Part shown: piece after piece, positions 60,703 through 64,000 of the stretch
Layout of the letters: the number at the start of each line of letters is the position of its first letter
Position numbering within the stretch: position 1 is the first letter of the stretch
From: PALSA-1316 sp964499365
GTDB taxonomy: Bacteria; Nitrospirota; Thermodesulfovibrionia; Thermodesulfovibrionales; UBA6898
DNA: 64,000 nt
Reading direction: 5' to 3'
Assembly (NCBI GenBank): GCA_964499365.1
Contig: CAZCKU010000002.1
Span: 62,001-126,000 of the forward strand
The notes under the pieces: model-generated
Database searches by the model: none
What the model was told of the DNA's origin: nothing
Seen by the model: the letters and a program-made list of their open reading frames with translations, nothing else
Made by a program: the position numbers and the translations under genes

Positions 60703-61077
60703 TTACTTCCATTTGTTGTTCATCTTTACCTTATTAGGTGATCTATGCTCGTAGCGCGGGTTTATCCTGTAGATCTCTTTCCCGATCTGGTGAGCTAACG
60801 CTCTGCAGCATTCGTTCTTCAATAAGTCTTCAGTCATCATATGCTGCAATCTGAGCGCGTCTGGGCCGCATTCCTCAAGAATATCTAAGGCATGTGTAAC
60901 TATTTTAAAAACAGGAGGGTCCGCTATTTTGCCGCCCCGCCCGTTTTCTTGGATCTCAACACTCCACGATTCCAGCCGTTTCCGCCATTCCAGCTTGAAT
61001 CTTTCATGGTCATCCATTGATAGCCTTCTCAGGAACTCTTGACGCCTACATCTCCGCCGTTTAGCCGCCTTGCCCAT
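60703..61077 (-). CDS. Hypothetical basic 124-aa protein upstream of the TraG-like gene
   Basis: A basic N-terminus (MGKAAKRRRCRRQEFLRRLS MDDHERF) and a helical middle (FKIVTHALDILEECGPDALR LQHMMTEDLLKNECCRALAH QIGKEIYRINPRYE). No domain recognised. It has a GGGAGGG ribosome site and ends 20 bp before the ATPase ATG, so it is probably the first gene of a three-gene operon with the ATPase and the 168-aa protein; a DNA-binding or relaxosome-helper role is a guess. Confidence 0.7.
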   Translation of the reverse strand: MGKAAKRRRCRRQEFLRRLSMDDHERFKLEWRKRLESWSVEIQENGRGGKIADPPVFKIVTHALDILEECGPDALRLQHMMTEDLLKNECCRALAHQIGKEIYRINPRYEHRSPNKVKMNNKWK

Positions 61078-61403
61078 TTAGGTCCCTCCCGCTTAATTCA
61101 GCATAACGATATCGTCTTTCGGCCTATTCAGGCTGTGTGATACACCTCACCCTTTCGGTCTGAAATACTCAATTTCAAAGATCGCTGGAGGTACCAAGAG
61201 AATGTACCATCCACTTTTAAGACGTGCATTAAATCTCTTTTGTTGTATAAAATCGTACGGACCAAGAAGATTAATTTATAGTGAGTATAAAGTACGGTGC
61301 TTGATACGTGTTTTTGGTAGGTTAGATGATGCCCTAATTGCCTGTAATTTCGAAATGTAATAGCTCAGAGAGACTAATTTTATATGCTATTGCAATCTTG
61401 TGC

Positions 61404-62760
61404 GAGGCCGTTCGGTAAACTGTGTCAATCGTCAGTAACATGATATCAGACCCTGAGGTCCAATTTCAGCCTGCCCTCGAAAAACACTGACAACTGGAGC
61501 ACGGTCTGGCCCCAGTTCCTGGGAGGCATAGTCCATTTCTTCTCTATATTTTTGATCGCAAGATAGATCAACTTTAACAGAGCGGTTTCATTGGTGAAGG
61601 CCCCCTTGGTCTTGGAAACCTTTCTGAGTTGCCGATGGAACCCTTCGATGATATTGGTCGTATAGATGATCTTTCTGATCTCTTCAGGATATTTGAAGAA
61701 GGCCGAGAGCTCTTCCCAATTAACCCGCCAGGACTTTATGACGATGGGGTATTTCTTACCCCATGCCGCATCAAGATCATTGAGGCGTTGTTCGGCCAGA
61801 TCTTTCGTGACTGATTTGTAGACCGGCTTGAGGTCTTTCAGAAAAGCCTTCTGGTCTTTTGATGCCACATACTTCAGAGAATTCCTCACCTGATGGACTA
61901 TGCACAGCTGAACCTCAGTATTGGGGAAGATGGTTGTTATAGCCTCACTGAAGCCCTTGAGCCCATCAATGGAGGCGATCAGGATATCCTTTACCCCGCG
62001 GTTGGACAGGTCGGTGAGGACCTGCAGCCAGAAGTTGGCCCCTTCGGCCTCTGAGATGTAGACACCCAGCACATCCTTGATCCCACGGACATTCAGACCG
62101 AGAATCGTATATACAGCCCTGGAGACGATCTTGCCCTCGTCACGAACCTTATAGTGGATGGCATCCATCCAGACAAAGGGATAGACCTCCTCAAGGGGCC
62201 GGGCCTGCCATTCTCTGACGATCGGCAGTATGTTGTCGGTAACTGAACTGAGGGTCGCCGGAGAGATCTCAATCCCATACATTTCCTCCATATGACTGGC
62301 GATGTCTGTATAGCTCATACCAAGACCATAGAGTGCTATGATCTTGTCATCGAAGGATTTGCCGAGGGTGGTCTGTCGCTTCTTTACCAGTTCAGGCTCA
62401 AACGTGGCATTTCTATCCCGAGGGGTATCAAGTTCAAAGGAGCCATAGTCGGACCGCACATTCTTCGAGCTCTTGCCGTTTTTCCGGTTCCTGGTCTCCG
62501 GGGCCTCTGCATCAAGGTGTGCTTCTACTTCCCCTTTGAGGGCTGCCTCCACTATGCGCTTGATCAGCGGCATCATGACCCCGTCTTTGCCGCTTAGGGG
62601 CTTGCCAGCCTTCAGCTTCTTGATTGCTTCTTTCTGAAAGACCTCAAAATCAAAATCAGGTGGTATGAACTTCTTGCTGTCCTCTTCCATGCAATCCTCC
62701 TGTTATATTGTAGCCAATATGGCTACTCAGTTGGATTGACACAGTTTATCTAATAGACCC
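61404..62760 (-). mobile_element. IS256-family insertion sequence, complete
   Basis: The element is 1357 bp with terminal inverted repeats: 15 bp inside the ends match perfectly (TAAACTGTGTCAATC at 61416-61430 and its complement at 62734-62748), while the outermost 12 bp match partly (GAGGCCGTTCGG / GGGTCTATTAGA). It is flanked by an 8-bp direct repeat TCTTGTGC (61396-61403 and 62761-62768), the expected target duplication of the family. The single transposase gene fills it. It splits an XRE gene. Confidence 0.93.
61446..62690 (-). CDS. IS256-family (mutator type) transposase
   Basis: A 414-residue DDE transposase. N-terminal DNA-binding region with VEAALKGEVEAHLDAEAPET RNRKNGKSSKNVRSDYGSFE LDTPRDRNATFEPELVKKRQ, then the catalytic core: first Asp in VWMDAIHYKVRDEGK, second Asp in LIASIDGLKGFSEAI, C/H in VQLCIVHQVRNSLKYV, and Glu in TTNIIEGFHRQLRK. 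It ends 42 bp inside the left IS end. An AGGAGG ribosome site precedes ATG 62690. The frame is intact, so the element may still be active. Confidence 0.96.
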   Translation of the reverse strand: MEEDSKKFIPPDFDFEVFQKEAIKKLKAGKPLSGKDGVMMPLIKRIVEAALKGEVEAHLDAEAPETRNRKNGKSSKNVRSDYGSFELDTPRDRNATFEPELVKKRQTTLGKSFDDKIIALYGLGMSYTDIASHMEEMYGIEISPATLSSVTDNILPIVREWQARPLEEVYPFVWMDAIHYKVRDEGKIVSRAVYTILGLNVRGIKDVLGVYISEAEGANFWLQVLTDLSNRGVKDILIASIDGLKGFSEAITTIFPNTEVQLCIVHQVRNSLKYVASKDQKAFLKDLKPVYKSVTKDLAEQRLNDLDAAWGKKYPIVIKSWRVNWEELSAFFKYPEEIRKIIYTTNIIEGFHRQLRKVSKTKGAFTNETALLKLIYLAIKNIEKKWTMPPRNWGQTVLQLSVFFEGRLKLDLRV

Positions 62761-63046
62761 TCTTGTGCAGAATAATGGCGGTAGGATTTTTTTCGCCGCG
62801 CTCCAATTCTCCAATATATTTTGGATTGACGCCCGCAATGTCGCCAAGCCGTTCCTGTGTCAAATGTCTCTCGACTCTGTAAGTCCTTATCGCCTTACCC
62901 AGAGCGTTCAAGAATTCTACCTCTCCAGACCTTCTCTTCATCTTCATCACGATATAAAAGACGAAGAAATAGTGCAATTTGTTGATTTTCAGAAAGGTCC
63001 TTGGCTAACTCCCCGTAAATAAATCAAATACAATTCAGTAAGGTGT

Positions 63047-64000
63047 CTAATAGATATCTTTTTCCAATAATCTCAATACAAGCTTCCCAGCACCGCTTTT
63101 CAATAATATGCCATTAATGGCGTCCCTGGCATCTTTGCTTTGCTCCGTTATAGTGCTGTTTTTTTCAGTGATGCTAATGTCAGCCTTCACTGCCTTCTTT
63201 TTTGCTGAATACGCCTTTGAAGAGATTTTAACCACATGCTCAGTTGCAACGTCGCCACTGGGCTGCTGTTCGACCCGTATCTTTTGCGAGAGGCTGTCAA
63301 TATCGCTTATTATGACAATCTTTATACCCCTTTTAGAACATCTCTCAAGAAACTGATTCCATTCCTTCTGAGGATTTGTTGCTAAAGGAGGTCTTAGATC
63401 ACTCACATCGACTAATTCGTACATGCGGCTTTCCTGTAATGCCTGACTGATTAATCCGTCGTTAAGCCCACGGTTATTGGCAGCAAGGGAGTTCACTATT
63501 GCTATCTTCAATGGCTCCCTGAGCAAATCAATCCACTTCTTTGCATCGGTCGCCTCCTGACTTTTGGATCCGAGATCAACGACCCTTCTAAATTTTTCTA
63601 TAGCCATATCCTTCGCGCCTGTAAAGGTATAACACACTCCCAAGTAAAACAATGTTGATAGATCGTCATTATTAATGCTCTCAGCTTTCTCGAAAGAATA
63701 AAGGGCCTGATAATAATTTTTCTTCTCATACTGGAACTGGCCTTTTTGATAATAGTTCTGAAAAGCCTCAAAATTTGATATCTTCCGTCTGTTCCTTAAC
63801 GTTGCCACACTCTTTATTTCAAGAAGCGAATAGAGTTCCTTCGGAGGGCGTGCGTTAAAATCATCAATAATTTTAACAGCAGCGGCGAACGCGGCTTGAT
63901 AGCCTGTCTTGCCCACCTCTTCCATGCCGCCAAGAAAAGCGCCCACGAAATTAAGCTCGTTGCTTCTGCTTTCCCCCATTGCTTCATCATGCCATAAAAC
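63047..64000 (-). CDS. TPR protein with CsgG/LpoB-like domain (5' end probably outside window)
   Basis: At least 310 residues from the first ATG inside the window (63979), but the frame stays open to the window edge, so the true start may lie beyond it. The N-terminal visible part (FVGAFLGGMEEVGKTGYQAA FAAAVKIIDDFNARPP) is reminiscent of the end of a CsgG-like lipoprotein domain. It is followed by TPRs (YYQKGQFQYEKKNYYQALYS FEKAE, LFYLGVCYTFTGAKDMAIEK FRRV) and a second alpha/beta domain (KIAIVNSLAANNRGLNDGLI SQAL, GIKIVIISDIDSLSQKIR). A cell-envelope scaffold role is inferred. Function unknown. Confidence 0.75.
   Translation of the reverse strand, partial: VLWHDEAMGESRSNELNFVGAFLGGMEEVGKTGYQAAFAAAVKIIDDFNARPPKELYSLLEIKSVATLRNRRKISNFEAFQNYYQKGQFQYEKKNYYQALYSFEKAESINNDDLSTLFYLGVCYTFTGAKDMAIEKFRRVVDLGSKSQEATDAKKWIDLLREPLKIAIVNSLAANNRGLNDGLISQALQESRMYELVDVSDLRPPLATNPQKEWNQFLERCSKRGIKIVIISDIDSLSQKIRVEQQPSGDVATEHVVKISSKAYSAKKKAVKADISITEKNSTITEQSKDARDAINGILLKSGAGKLVLRLLEKDIY

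Larger units (their letters stand above)
61334..62977 (-). pseudogene. XRE-family regulator interrupted by IS256-type insertion
   Basis: The 5' part (62977 to 62761) encodes an HTH: FLNALGKAIRTYRVERHLTQ ERLGDIAGVNPKYIGELERG EKNPTAIILHK. The 3' part lies beyond the IS (61403 to 61334): IAIAYKISLSELLHFEITGN and stop. Removing the element and one copy of the 8-bp duplication joins them in frame (ILHKIAIAYKISLSELL), giving a typical short XRE regulator of about 80-90 residues. The first ten codons are atypical, so the start is probably MKMKRRSGEVEF near 62947. Confidence 0.88.

Noticed and set aside
1..64000. CRISPR arrays, rRNA genes and replication origins
   Set aside because: I looked for regularly spaced identical repeats, rRNA signatures and DnaA-box clusters and saw none. 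The phased CGACAT units are too short and too few for CRISPR.

Overview
The window looks like a chromosomal accessory region of a mid-GC Gram-negative bacterium. c-type cytochromes, an outer-membrane efflux factor, lipoproteins and SecF all point to two membranes. The mix of a TreYZ/GH57 trehalose locus, cNOR, an octaheme HAO-like cytochrome and multi-domain heme-sensing kinases would fit Nitrospirota or a deltaproteobacterial-grade lineage; this is inference, as no rRNA or marker gene is present. Almost every real gene is on the minus strand, and many loci are decaying.

Layout, left to right. (1) 0-8 kb: a minus-strand trehalose/alpha-glucan operon. treY and treZ are intact; the flanking genes (a TreT-like GT4, a GH57 enzyme and a GpgS-like glycosyltransferase) are broken by stops, frameshifts or an IS3-type remnant. 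A partial TetR regulator opens the window. (2) 8-13 kb: a truncated Kef antiporter with a DUF3124 protein, a CPA2 antiporter, a DHH phosphoesterase and a diguanylate cyclase, ending at a 49-bp tRNA-Pro 3' half. (3) 13-23 kb: HicAB, then a nitrogen-oxide respiration block with NorB, a di-heme NorC, a c-heme/cytochrome-b5 membrane protein, a hemerythrin, a ferredoxin, a hybrid histidine kinase with a periplasmic c-heme motif, a DUF6448 protein and an octaheme cytochrome. (4) 23-33 kb: a complete TetR-controlled tripartite ABC efflux operon with a patatin-like lipoprotein, then MazEF. (5) 33-50.6 kb: a mosaic of duplicated modules (GGDEF protein, 412-aa helical protein, HU; and Kef, DUF3124, SecF, small exported protein) separated by two more copies of the tRNA-Pro 3' half, each with its own terminator and with CGACAT motifs at 11-bp spacing. 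(6) 50.6-57.6 kb: a mostly minus-strand gene string that includes a radical SAM/SPASM maturase with a 46-aa Cys-rich peptide gene directly downstream, plus a methyltransferase, phosphoribosyltransferase, PPP-type phosphatase, nucleotidyltransferase, CYTH protein and N-formylglutamate amidohydrolase-like protein. (7) 57.7-64 kb: a VirD4/TraG-like DNA-transfer ATPase with two small partners, an IS256-family element inserted in an XRE regulator gene (8-bp target duplication visible), and a partial TPR/CsgG-like protein.

The main biological themes are NO/hydroxylamine handling with a heme-based sensor kinase, a candidate RiPP system of radical SAM type, and an apparent integrative-island array built on repeated tRNA-Pro attachment-like sites, with tandem duplication, gene conversion and decay of its cargo.
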